Assembly (NCBI GenBank): GCA_016930075.1
Contig: JAFGHS010000102.1
Span: 1-43,006 of the forward strand
Source of the DNA: Deltaproteobacteria bacterium
GTDB taxonomy: Bacteria; Desulfobacterota; Syntrophia; Syntrophales; JAFGHS01
Reading direction: 5' to 3'
DNA length: 43,006 bases
Shown here: positions 17,511-25,919 of the stretch, in pieces
How the letters are laid out: each line of letters starts with the position of its first letter
Position numbering within the stretch: position 1 is the first letter of the stretch
Position numbers and translations under genes: made by a program
The notes under the pieces: model-generated
What the model was told of the DNA's origin: nothing
Seen by the model: the letters and a program-made list of their open reading frames with translations, nothing else
Databases searched by the model: none

Positions 17511-17921
17511 AAGAACCATTTCATCAAGATCTTATATCATCACGACGTCACATATATTAAATGCTTTACGGTTTTCGTTTGTCTTACTGATGTAGCGTTG
17601 CACAGGAAACATTGCCGTATCGGCCGGGGGGGGAAATCCCTCAGACAATTATTGCTGTCAAAAAGTGCTGCATCTATGATATCGTTGGTCCCGGCAAAAG
17701 CACTGCTGAACTTTTGCCGGTTAGATACGCAACGGGAGTTAACCGTTTATCACGGATGGCGTAAAAATCCGAAGTCAAACAGCGTTGCAACCTTCAACTG
17801 GAGTTTTTAGGATTTGCGTGAAAAAAGGCACCGCACACCGCAAAGAAATCTGCTGCATGAGGCGCCTTTTCAAGCTTTTCCATAGTAACAAAAACCTTAA
17901 AGTTCGAAAGGAGAGAAGTCA
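17511..17921 (+). other. Long leader region of the import operon with a perfect hairpin
   Basis: No convincing gene is present; a 70-codon frame at 17598-17810 lacks an SD and recognisable content. The region holds a perfect 10-bp stem with a 10-base loop (CCGGCAAAAG 17691-17700, CTTTTGCCGG 17711-17720). It also has a second, longer-loop pair AAAAGGC (17823-17829) / GCCTTTT (17864-17870) ending about 50 bases before the start codon. These could be a structured leader, an attenuator or protein-binding sites. I could not match it to a known riboswitch. Confidence 0.5.
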
Positions 17922-19235
17922 ATGAAGAAATGTACCCTTGGATGGAGGATGTTGTTGGTGGCATGTATCGTGATGGCGTTTAGCCTTCCCGCCTGGGCGG
18001 CAAAGACCATCAAAATTGGCGTCATTGGTCCGATGCAGAGTTTGGAAGGCAGGGACCATTGGGCTGGGGCCACAATGGCTGCCGATGAGATCAATGCAGC
18101 GGGCGGCGTTAAGGTGGGCAACGAAAAGATGCAGATCGTGCTGATCAAAGCCGACTCAAATGAAGATAAAAACATTACCGATGCCTCCAATGCCATGGAA
18201 CGTCTGATGACCAAAGACAAGGTGGATTTTGTCGTCGGCGGTTTCCGGACTGAGGCCGTTTTCCCCATGCAGGACATCGCCATGGATTATAAAAAGATCT
18301 TCATCGGCTGCGGGGCCGCCACCGATGCGCTCTGCGATCGGGTGGGCACGGATTACAAACGCTACAAATATTACTTCCGGGGCACCCCCTTCAAATCCTC
18401 CTATCTGGCAAAAACCAGCATCATGCATCTGCTGGCCTGCGCGGCAGTCATTAAGAAAGAATTGAATGCCCCCATCAAAGTCGCCCTTGTGGCCGAGAAA
18501 CTGGCCTGGACAGAAGGCATGGTCAAGTTGATTCAAGGCTATGTTCCCAAGCTCGGCATGGAGCTGGTCGGAACATGGCAGCCCTCCGCCAATGCCACGG
18601 ACGTCACCGCCGAGCTTTCAGCCATCCAGAAGAGCGGCGCCAACATCATCTTTACCGTTTTTTCAGGAATGGTTGGAATCACTTTTGCCCGGCAGGCAGG
18701 AGAATTCAAGATCCCGGCCCTCCAGGTGGGCATCAATGTTGAGTCCCAGAAGGACGGTTTCTGGGAAGCCACCAAGGGCATGGGAAATTACGTTTTTACC
18801 ATGAACACCTACGTCCAGGGAGTAGAACAGAATGAACTGACAAAGCCCTTTATGGACGGTTACAAGAAAAGGTTTAAGGGGACGCCGACCTACACGGCCG
18901 ACACCTATGCCTCCATCAAATACAACCTTGTCCCCGCAATCGAAGCCGTGGGAAGTCTGGATTCGGATAAGCTCGTCGCCTTTATGGAAGCTCGCGAATA
19001 CCTGGTACCCAGCGGCAAGGTCAAATATGAAAAGAACAAAGACGGCGTCTACACCCATGATTTAACCTGGGGCCCGGGCTATCTGACGAGCGTCGGCTGC
19101 CAGTGGCAGGACGGCAAGCTTGTCGGTGTTTGGCCTAATAACTGGATGCCGGATCCCAAAAATTATCCTAATTTGAAGATCACCTACAAAGGGATGGTTC
19201 CTATTAAACTGCCGCCCTGGATGAAGAAACAATAA
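17922..19235 (+). CDS. Branched-chain-amino-acid-type ABC transporter substrate-binding protein
   Basis: 437-residue periplasmic binding protein of the type I fold (Peripla_BP_6/LivK-like). A clear signal peptide ends near PAWAA (residue 27); the mature protein starts KTIKIGVIGPMQSLEGRDHWAGA, followed by AADEINAAGGVKVGNEKMQIVLIKADS, typical of the family. An AAAGGAGAG SD lies well placed before the ATG. It heads a permease/ligase/ATPase operon. The members used for amides, aromatic acids and dicarboxylates share this fold, and the CoA-ligase gene in the operon argues that the substrate is a carboxylic acid and not leucine (inference). Confidence 0.92.
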   Translation: MKKCTLGWRMLLVACIVMAFSLPAWAAKTIKIGVIGPMQSLEGRDHWAGATMAADEINAAGGVKVGNEKMQIVLIKADSNEDKNITDASNAMERLMTKDKVDFVVGGFRTEAVFPMQDIAMDYKKIFIGCGAATDALCDRVGTDYKRYKYYFRGTPFKSSYLAKTSIMHLLACAAVIKKELNAPIKVALVAEKLAWTEGMVKLIQGYVPKLGMELVGTWQPSANATDVTAELSAIQKSGANIIFTVFSGMVGITFARQAGEFKIPALQVGINVESQKDGFWEATKGMGNYVFTMNTYVQGVEQNELTKPFMDGYKKRFKGTPTYTADTYASIKYNLVPAIEAVGSLDSDKLVAFMEAREYLVPSGKVKYEKNKDGVYTHDLTWGPGYLTSVGCQWQDGKLVGVWPNNWMPDPKNYPNLKITYKGMVPIKLPPWMKKQ

Positions 19236-19252
19236 CCGATAAATAGACATAC

Positions 19253-19292
19253 GGGGGAGAAGAAGGATTGCGACATCGGCCTTCTCTCCCCC
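19253..19292 (+). terminator. GC-rich hairpin between binding protein and permease genes
   Basis: GGGGGAGAAGAAGG (19253-19266) pairs with CCTTCTCTCCCCC (19280-19292) with a single bulged base and a 13-base loop. There is no U tract, so it is more likely a partial attenuator or 3' mRNA stabiliser that raises binding-protein level over permease level, as is common in such operons, than a full terminator. Confidence 0.6.
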
Positions 19293-19341
19293 CTTCATAA
19301 TCGATTTTCTAAATCCTTAAATTCATTATTTCTGAGGCGTT

Positions 19342-20205
19342 ATGGATATACTTATTACCGGTCTGATCACAGGCAGTATGCTGGCGTTGCTGGCCATCGG
19401 GTTCTCTCTGATTTTCGGGGTGGCCCGCATCATCAACATCGCCCACACCGCCTTTTATATGGTTGCCGCCTATGGAATTTTTTATTTTTCCATCCGGCTC
19501 GGGCTTAATCCTATCTTATCCATGCTGATCTCTGTTGCATTCGTTACACTGATCGGCGTGCTGGTTTATAAGTTCATCATCGACCCGATACGGGAACACG
19601 AGGGGGCGGTTCTGATTGCTACCATGACCTTGGCCATGTTCCTTCAAGAGGTCATCCTGCAACTCTTCACCGGCGATTTCCGGAGCATTGATTTCATGAT
19701 CGGCGGGTATTTCACGGTTGCAGGATACAAGATTTTTTACCAGCAGCTCCTGACCTTCGGCGTCGTATTGATCATGTTGCTGGCCATCTGGTTTCTGCTG
19801 ATGAAAACCCGCTTAGGTCTGGCCATCCGTTCCATGGCCGAGGATCGGGAAGTGGCCAATTTGATGGGCATGAATGAGAGCCGTCTGGCCATGATTACCC
19901 TCGCTATCTCCGTCGCCCTTGCCGGCTTTACCGGCGCGGTGATCGGACCCCTTATGGTTCTTAATCCCCACATGTGGATGGAACCCTTGATTATTATGAT
20001 GGCTGTTGTGGTCCTGGGCGGTCTGGGGAGCATCAAAGGTAGTTTTATTGCGGCTTTTATTTTGGGGTTCACCGAGGCTCTGGTGGTCTTTCTGGTCCCC
20101 ACGGGGGCCTTCTTAAAGGGGCCTGTGGCTTTGATCATCATGATCCTGGTTCTGTTGATGCGGCCGGAAGGTCTCTTCGGCGTTGCTTTTGAGGAGGAAA
20201 GGTAA
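19342..20205 (+). CDS. livH: ABC transporter permease, LivH type
   Basis: 287 residues with about eight transmembrane helices; inner-membrane permease of the branched-chain amino acid family. The start MDILITGLITGSMLALLAIG and ARIINIAHTAFYMVAAYG are the usual LivH N-terminal features. The EAA-like cytoplasmic loop is RSMAEDREVANLMGMN, about 170-185. It ends two bases before the LivM-type gene. The symbol reflects family, not proven substrate. Confidence 0.9.
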   Translation: MDILITGLITGSMLALLAIGFSLIFGVARIINIAHTAFYMVAAYGIFYFSIRLGLNPILSMLISVAFVTLIGVLVYKFIIDPIREHEGAVLIATMTLAMFLQEVILQLFTGDFRSIDFMIGGYFTVAGYKIFYQQLLTFGVVLIMLLAIWFLLMKTRLGLAIRSMAEDREVANLMGMNESRLAMITLAISVALAGFTGAVIGPLMVLNPHMWMEPLIIMMAVVVLGGLGSIKGSFIAAFILGFTEALVVFLVPTGAFLKGPVALIIMILVLLMRPEGLFGVAFEEER

Positions 20206-20207
20206 GC

Positions 20208-21248
20208 ATGGGCCTTGTTATATTTTATGTGAAAAAATTGTTTAAGATCTTTCGCAATGAGGTGCTTGTCCTCCCCAGCCGGGTTGTCGTCGGTCTTTTC
20301 TTTATCGTTCTTCTCGGTCTGCCCCTGGTCACTCAGGATCCTTACTTTATCAGGATCATTATTCTGACCAGTATTTTTGCCATCTTTGCCGCCAGCTGGG
20401 ATTTGCTGTCCGGGTTCACGGGCCAGATGAATTTTGGTCACGCCCTCTTTTTCGGCGTAGGGGCTTACGGCTCTGCCATGTTGAATATCCATTTCAATAT
20501 TCCGCCCTGGGCAACCATACCTATGGGGGCCATCGTTGCGGTCCTCGCCGGTCTTATCGTCGGAATTCCATGCCTGCGGCTGAAACATACGTATCTGGCC
20601 CTGACGACATTGGCCTTTCCGATCATTTTACTGGGGATCATTATTGCCCTGCCCGATATCTCCGGCGGGGAGCTGGGCATGACGGGGTTGAAGCGCATTA
20701 CCGAATCCCTCCTCGGCAACTACTATCTCCATGTCGGCGTCTTTCTTGTCCTCGCCGTCATCATGTGGGAAATCACCGATTCCAATACGGGCATTATCTT
20801 CCACGCCATCCGTGAGGATGAACTGGCCGTTAAGGCATCCGGCATCAATACGGTTTTTTATAAGCTGCTGGCATTCTGTTTGAGCGGTTTTTTTGCCGGC
20901 ATCGCCGGCGGTCTTTACGCCCATTACATGCGTATTGCCGGTCCTTCCACACTGGGCGTCGATCAGTCTTTTACCGTGGTTATCTATGCCATCTTCGGAG
21001 GTGCGGCAACCATTTACGGCCCCATAGCAGCAGTTTTCATCCTCTTTCCCCTGCTGGAAGTCTTCCGCCTTTGGCCTGAATATCGGATGATGCTCTTTGC
21101 GGCTGTTGTACTCGTCATCCTTCTGTACATGCCGGAAGGTTTGATCCACTGGATTAGAGACAAGATAGAGAAAGAATGTCCCCGGTGCAAAATCAGAAAC
21201 ATAGCAACCCGGAAAACCTGCCGGATTTGCACGGCCAATTTGGATTGA
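20208..21248 (+). CDS. livM: ABC transporter permease, LivM type, with C-terminal zinc-ribbon-like tail
   Basis: 346 residues. The membrane part (about 25-310) is a normal LivM: SWDLLSGFTGQMNFGHALFFGVGAYG near 63-88 and the EAA-like loop FHAIREDELAVKASGIN near 198-215. After the last helix the protein carries a tail CPRCKIRNIATRKTCRIC (residues 324-341), a CxxC-x10-CxxC pattern like a small zinc ribbon or rubredoxin knuckle, which LivM proteins normally lack. On the expected topology the tail would lie in the cytoplasm (inference). The gap to the ligase gene is 108 bases with no visible terminator. Confidence 0.88.
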   Translation: MGLVIFYVKKLFKIFRNEVLVLPSRVVVGLFFIVLLGLPLVTQDPYFIRIIILTSIFAIFAASWDLLSGFTGQMNFGHALFFGVGAYGSAMLNIHFNIPPWATIPMGAIVAVLAGLIVGIPCLRLKHTYLALTTLAFPIILLGIIIALPDISGGELGMTGLKRITESLLGNYYLHVGVFLVLAVIMWEITDSNTGIIFHAIREDELAVKASGINTVFYKLLAFCLSGFFAGIAGGLYAHYMRIAGPSTLGVDQSFTVVIYAIFGGAATIYGPIAAVFILFPLLEVFRLWPEYRMMLFAAVVLVILLYMPEGLIHWIRDKIEKECPRCKIRNIATRKTCRICTANLD

Positions 21249-21356
21249 AATAGAAAAGCGTTTAGTACGAAAAGGGCCAACTTGAAGCGACTGTTTTTCT
21301 TCGATCCCTGAAATACTTGATGCTTAGGAAAATAATAAGGAAAGAAGGAACTGGTT

Positions 21357-23069
21357 ATGAACCCGAAAGAAACTTATTTATCAAAACCCTGGCTGAAATA
21401 TTACTCGAAAGGGGTGCCCGCGGAAGTCGAAATCCCCAATATATCTGTTCCGCAGCTCTTCGAAGATGTCGTCGCAAAATACGGCAAAAAAACCTTCGTC
21501 ATCTTTTACGGCAAAAAGTTAACCTACCTGGAGATGAAAGATTCCGTCGACCGCATGGCCACGGCCCTGTCTGATATGGGCATCAAAAAGGGGGATACGG
21601 TGGCCTTGTACCTCCTGAACAGTCCTCAATACATCATCTCCTATTTGGCCATCCTTCGTTTGGGCGCCAAGGTGACGCCCATCAGTCCCGTTTACACCAG
21701 CATCGAGGTCAAACATCAGATCACGGACAGCGACGCAAAGACCGCTATCTGTCAGGATATTCTTTACGACAATCTCGACAAGGCGGATGTCCATCTGGAT
21801 CAGGTCGTTTTGACCAGCATCGGGGAATATCTTCCCACCTTGAAGAAACTGTTCGGCGGCAAGGGAACACAGTCCAAGGAATATGAAGGCGTCCCGGCCG
21901 CCACCGTCGAATCGATTACAAAATATAAAGCCTACGCTTTTCAGGACCTCCTGAAAAAATATTCACCTAATCCGCCCAAGGTCGACATCGATCCGGCCAA
22001 AGACCTGGCTGTCCTCCCCTACACAGGCGGCACGACAGGCCTTCCCAAGGCGGCCATGCTGACCCATCGCAATCTGATCGCCCTCACAGAACAGACGCAG
22101 GCTTTCTGGACCATCTTTGAAGAGGGGAAGGAAGTGGTCATCGCCTTCCTGCCTTTCTTCCATATTTACGGTCAGGTGGTTGTCATGTTGAGCGGCATGT
22201 CCCAGGGATCGACCCTCGTCTTGTTCACCACGCCGGATATTGAAGAAATCATCTCGGCCATGGAGCGTTATCAGGCATCGGCATTCTACGGCGTACCGAC
22301 CCTGTTTCAATTCCTCACAGAATATGAAAAAACCGACCGGATCAACTGGAAGAAACTTAAACTGATCGCCTGCGGCGCCGACACCCTCCATGATTCTACC
22401 ATCGAGGCCTGGGAAAACCGCACCCATGCAACGATCTATGAAGGATTCGGCATGACGGAAACGACGGCCGTCAGCCACAGCAGCCCCCTGGAACGTCCCA
22501 AAAAAGGGTCTTTCGGCATACCGATTCCCGGCATGAAAGCCGCCATTATCGATCATGAAAGCACGGAATTCAAGCCTGTGGGGGAAGTCGGGGAAATGAT
22601 TTTGAGCGGTCCCAACATCATGCAGGGTTACTGGAAAAGACCTGATGGAACGGCGGAATCCCTGATTGACATCGATGGAGAGATATGGTTGCGGACAGGC
22701 GACCTCGTCAGTATGGATGAAGAAGGTTATTTTCACTTCTTCGACCGCAAAAGGGATCTCATCAAGTACAAGGGATATTCCGTATTCGCCCGGCATGTTG
22801 AAGAGGTCCTCTATCAACATCCGCAGATCAAGGCGGCAGGCGTGGTCGGCGTTCCCGATCCCACGGTGGGCGCCATCATCAAGGCTTATGTCGTTCTGGA
22901 AAGTGAGGCCAGGGGCAAGATTTCGGAAGAGGAAATTGTCGCCTTTTGCCATGAAAGGATGGCCCATTACAAAGTGCCAAAAATCATCGAGTTTCGCGGC
23001 GAGTTGCCTAAGACAGACGTAGGCAAGGTCTCCCGGCGGGAATTAAGAGAAGAGAGTGAGGAAGCCTAA
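21357..23069 (+). CDS. Acyl-CoA synthetase / AMP-dependent ligase (ANL superfamily)
   Basis: 570-residue soluble enzyme expected to activate a carboxylic acid with ATP and CoA. Motifs: phosphate loop YTGGTTGLPK (222-231), YEGFGMTETT (about 361-370), the TGD motif WLRTGDLVSMDEEGYF and the hinge DRKRDLIKYKGYSV, and the C-terminal catalytic lysine in TDVGKVSRREL (Lys557). It looks closest to medium/long-chain fatty acid and aryl-acid CoA ligases, but the substrate cannot be read from sequence. It lies between the permease and ATPase genes of one operon (2 bases before livG), so the imported compound is probably its substrate (inference). Confidence 0.9.
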   Translation: MNPKETYLSKPWLKYYSKGVPAEVEIPNISVPQLFEDVVAKYGKKTFVIFYGKKLTYLEMKDSVDRMATALSDMGIKKGDTVALYLLNSPQYIISYLAILRLGAKVTPISPVYTSIEVKHQITDSDAKTAICQDILYDNLDKADVHLDQVVLTSIGEYLPTLKKLFGGKGTQSKEYEGVPAATVESITKYKAYAFQDLLKKYSPNPPKVDIDPAKDLAVLPYTGGTTGLPKAAMLTHRNLIALTEQTQAFWTIFEEGKEVVIAFLPFFHIYGQVVVMLSGMSQGSTLVLFTTPDIEEIISAMERYQASAFYGVPTLFQFLTEYEKTDRINWKKLKLIACGADTLHDSTIEAWENRTHATIYEGFGMTETTAVSHSSPLERPKKGSFGIPIPGMKAAIIDHESTEFKPVGEVGEMILSGPNIMQGYWKRPDGTAESLIDIDGEIWLRTGDLVSMDEEGYFHFFDRKRDLIKYKGYSVFARHVEEVLYQHPQIKAAGVVGVPDPTVGAIIKAYVVLESEARGKISEEEIVAFCHERMAHYKVPKIIEFRGELPKTDVGKVSRRELREESEEA

Positions 23070-23071
23070 CT

Positions 23072-23839
23072 ATGGCAGAACCGTTGTTGGTAGTTGAATC
23101 GGTGAACAAAAGCTTCGGAGGACTCAAGGCCGTCAATGACGTCTCTTTCCGTATGGAACAGAAGGAGGTTCTGGGTCTGATCGGACCCAACGGCGCCGGC
23201 AAAACCACCCTGTTGCGCCTGCTCACGGGGATTCTGAAACCGGATTCGGGAAGCGTAAAATTCAAGGGAAAAGAACTGGTCGGCCGCAACATTTGGAACA
23301 TCGTCAATCTCGGCGTGGCCTGCACGTTTCAGAATATGCGTCCGTTTCGCAGACTGCCCATCATCGCCAATGTCATGGTCTCCTGCCTTTCTCCCCGTTC
23401 GCACGGCAAGGGTGAATGGGTCAAGAAGGTTGAAAACAAGGCCATGGACGCCCTGGAATTTGCCGGCATTTCCGATATGGCGCTGGAAAAGGCCTCCGTT
23501 CTTTCTCAAGGCGACCTGAAGCGCCTGGAAGTGGCCCGCGCCATAGCATCGGACCCGGAGCTGCTCCTTTTGGACGAGCCTTTCGGCGGGTTAAGCCCGG
23601 CCGAAACGGATCTGATGGCCAAATCGATCCGCCGATTGCATAAGGGTGGGCGATTCGGCCGGCTGCACAGTGAGGGTCCTGCCATGATTATTGTAGAACA
23701 TAAGCTGCAGCAGTTGATGAAGATCGTCGATCGCATCATCGTTCTGAATTTCGGAACCCTTCTGGCGGAAGGAACACCCGATGAAGTTGTCAACAACCCT
23801 CAGGTTATTGAGGCCTATTTAGGCAAGGGAGGAGACTAA
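23072..23839 (+). CDS. livG: ABC transporter ATP-binding protein, LivG type
   Basis: 255 residues. Walker A GPNGAGKTT (38-46), Q-loop TFQNMRPF (about 87-94), signature LSQGDLKRLEVARAIA (about 144-159; a variant of LSGGQ), Walker B LLLLDEPFGGLSPAE and the switch His in IIVEHKL. An insert between Walker B and the switch (GGRFGRLHSEGP) is slightly unusual. It pairs with the LivF-type ATPase five bases downstream. Confidence 0.92.
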   Translation: MAEPLLVVESVNKSFGGLKAVNDVSFRMEQKEVLGLIGPNGAGKTTLLRLLTGILKPDSGSVKFKGKELVGRNIWNIVNLGVACTFQNMRPFRRLPIIANVMVSCLSPRSHGKGEWVKKVENKAMDALEFAGISDMALEKASVLSQGDLKRLEVARAIASDPELLLLDEPFGGLSPAETDLMAKSIRRLHKGGRFGRLHSEGPAMIIVEHKLQQLMKIVDRIIVLNFGTLLAEGTPDEVVNNPQVIEAYLGKGGD

Positions 23840-23844
23840 TCGCT

Positions 23845-24594
23845 GTGCTTTTAGAAATCGATCACTTAATGGTCCGCTATGAAAAGGCCGTGCTCATCAA
23901 CGACATCAGCCTGGGTGTGGACAATGGGGAACTGGTCAGTCTGGTGGGGCCCAACGGGGCGGGAAAATCCACCACCCTCAGAGCTATTACGGGATTAGTG
24001 GCCTGGGAAAAAGAGCTTAAACGCCGCTCTACGGAAGGCGACATCTTCCTGGAAGGGATGGTGACTTTTAACGGTGAACGCATCGATCAAGTGCCTGCCC
24101 ATGAAATCGTCAGGCGGGGGCTCGTCCTCTGCCCGGAAAGACGGAGGCCTTTTCGGGAATTGACGGTCCTGGAAAATCTCTGGGCCGGAGCCTATCTGGG
24201 AAAAAGCAAGACGAAAAGCGAAGAAAACCTGAACAAGGTTTACGACCTGTTTCCCGTCCTCAAAGACCGGTCCAAGCAGATCTCCGGGACCCTTTCCGGC
24301 GGTGAGCAGCAGATGCTCGCCATCGGCAGGGCCTTGATGTCGGAGCCGAAACTGCTTTGCATCGACGAACCGTCAACAGGCCTTTCTCCCTTGATGCGTC
24401 AGGAAGTCTTTGATAAAATTATGCAGCTCAAAGGCATGGGAATTACCATCCTCCTCGTCGAACAGGAAGTCAGCACCGTTTTCAAAATGACAAACCGGAA
24501 CTACGTCCTGTCTTCAGGCAAAATCATTGCCCAGGGCTCCGGTGAGGAACTGCTGGAAAACGAAATCATTCGTAAGACCTATCTGGGACTTTAA
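23845..24594 (+). CDS. livF: ABC transporter ATP-binding protein, LivF type
   Basis: 249 residues with a GTG start at 23845; a GGGAGGAG SD lies in the end of livG. Walker A GPNGAGKST (35-43), the family motif VLCPERRRPFRELTVLENL, signature LSGGEQQMLAIGRALM, Walker B LLCIDEPSTGLSP and switch LLVEQEV. An insert KELKRRSTEGDIF after Walker A makes it slightly longer than LivF of E. coli. Last gene of the import operon. Confidence 0.92.
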   Translation: MLLEIDHLMVRYEKAVLINDISLGVDNGELVSLVGPNGAGKSTTLRAITGLVAWEKELKRRSTEGDIFLEGMVTFNGERIDQVPAHEIVRRGLVLCPERRRPFRELTVLENLWAGAYLGKSKTKSEENLNKVYDLFPVLKDRSKQISGTLSGGEQQMLAIGRALMSEPKLLCIDEPSTGLSPLMRQEVFDKIMQLKGMGITILLVEQEVSTVFKMTNRNYVLSSGKIIAQGSGEELLENEIIRKTYLGL

Positions 24595-24598
24595 ACCG

Positions 24599-24634
24599 TT
24601 TCAAGACCGGCAGGTCCGCCTGCCGGTCTTGAAA
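24599..24634 (+). terminator. Perfect 16-bp hairpin after the import operon
   Basis: TTTCAAGACCGGCAGG (24599-24614) and its exact complement (24619-24634) flank a four-base TCCG loop, five bases after the livF stop. No U run follows, so it may act as a factor-assisted terminator or a 3' stabilising structure. The rest of the 293-base gap holds the promoter described next. Confidence 0.75.
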
Positions 24635-24673
24635 CAGGCAGAAAAGACATCAGCCACACATCTTCCGTCATCC

Positions 24674-24734
24674 GGGGAAATTCCCCAAGCCGTTTTCAAT
24701 ATTCCTTGACGTTCATCGGCAAACCATTTATATA
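24674..24734 (+). promoter_or_regulatory. Promoter with upstream palindrome for the CoA-transferase genes
   Basis: TTGACG (24706-24711), a 17-base spacer and TATATA (24729-24734) make a good sigma-70 promoter. Twenty bases upstream of the -35 is a palindrome GGGGAAATTCCCC (24674-24686) that could be an activator or repressor site. The predicted leader of about 150 bases includes ATTCATATGAAT, a further 12-base palindrome. An AAGGAGG SD then precedes the first gene. Confidence 0.55.
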
Positions 24735-24887
24735 AAACACCTCTTTTACATCTCATTTGCAGACCCGAAAAACAATTCATATGAATATTTGCCGGGAACC
24801 ATGCTAAGCAATCCATTGATTATTGCGTGTTGCAGCATTGATGTGACGCTCAAATATATATCAATCACAAGGAGGTAGCAGAAGATT

Positions 24888-25886
24888 ATGGCGGAGGAAG
24901 TTGATCACAAACATAAATTGTATAAGCTCATGTCCGAGCAGGAAGCTGTTTCGACATTTGTCCATGACGGCACTTCATTCACCGTGGGCGGGTTTCTCAT
25001 CAACCGGGAATCGGATTGCGTCTTTCGGGAGATCGCCCGGCAGGGGCAGAAGGATCTTAAATTCATCGAAGAAAGTGCCTCTCCCGGCGTGGATATGCTG
25101 ATCGGGACGGGCCAGGTCGTCAAATTCGATACGGCTTACATCATGCATCGACAGGTCGGCGGCATCGTCGGCATGCCGAATATTGAGCGGTGCCTGAAAG
25201 AAGGCAATCCCCGTCCCGTGAATATGGGAGGTTTCATGAGCACGCCGGATTACAAAGGGAACGAGCAGCCTCTGGAAATCGTTGACTGGACCAATTTCCA
25301 GGTCGCTCTTCGGTTTGTGGCCGCTGCCATGAACGTCCCCTTCATGCCGAACCGGTCGTCATTCGGAACGGATGTGCCGAAATACAACAAGCAAATTAAA
25401 TTCATGAAAGATCCTTATACCGATCAGCCCATCCATCTGATTCCAAGGTGTGATCTCGATGTCGCCTTCATTACCGTTCAAAAGGCCGACCGGCGGGGCA
25501 ACGGTCAGGTTTGGGGCTATGAAGGATGCGACGTCTGGAAGGCGCGGGCCGCTAAACACGTTGTTCTTTTTGCCGAAAAAATCGTTTCGACGGAGGAGAT
25601 ATACAGACATCCCGCCCATACGATCATTCCGGCCTACTGCACCGATGCGGTGGTTTACCTGCCCTTCAGCAGTTTGCCCTTCCCGGTTTACGGATGTCAC
25701 AGTTCCGACGGTTTCATCACCATGGATATGCTCTTGTCCTCTCAGACGCGGGACAGCTGGAAAATGTGGATGGACAACTGGGTGTTCGGCTGCAAGAACA
25801 ACGCGGAATTCTGTGGAAAAATCGGTTGGGAGGTCCTGGAAAGGTCCGTCAAATCAGCCCATGTATTGGCTACCATCCCTGACTAA
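24888..25886 (+). CDS. CoA-transferase family I, subunit A (glutaconate CoA-transferase-like)
   Basis: 332 residues, related to the alpha subunit of glutaconate CoA-transferase (GctA): TSFTVGGFLINRESD (about 30-44), EIARQGQKDLKFIEESASPGVDMLIGTG and PRPVNMGGFMSTPDY. It should form a heteromer with the B subunit encoded 33 bases downstream and move CoA between carboxylic acids. The same fold includes IpdA/IpdB, which hydrolyse a ring in steroid breakdown, so a non-transferase reaction cannot be excluded. It follows the importer and CoA-ligase operon, suggesting a role in the same acid metabolism. Confidence 0.82.
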   Translation: MAEEVDHKHKLYKLMSEQEAVSTFVHDGTSFTVGGFLINRESDCVFREIARQGQKDLKFIEESASPGVDMLIGTGQVVKFDTAYIMHRQVGGIVGMPNIERCLKEGNPRPVNMGGFMSTPDYKGNEQPLEIVDWTNFQVALRFVAAAMNVPFMPNRSSFGTDVPKYNKQIKFMKDPYTDQPIHLIPRCDLDVAFITVQKADRRGNGQVWGYEGCDVWKARAAKHVVLFAEKIVSTEEIYRHPAHTIIPAYCTDAVVYLPFSSLPFPVYGCHSSDGFITMDMLLSSQTRDSWKMWMDNWVFGCKNNAEFCGKIGWEVLERSVKSAHVLATIPD

Positions 25887-25919
25887 AAGACATGCGCACC
25901 CCTATAGGAGGATATAAAA

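Noticed and set aside
17598-17810. 70-codon open frame in the import-operon leader
   Set aside because: No SD, no hydrophobic or domain pattern, and it spans the perfect hairpin, so a structured leader is the better reading.
21963-22967. 334-codon open frame on the minus strand
   Set aside because: Antisense to the acyl-CoA ligase; no start signal and no recognisable protein features.
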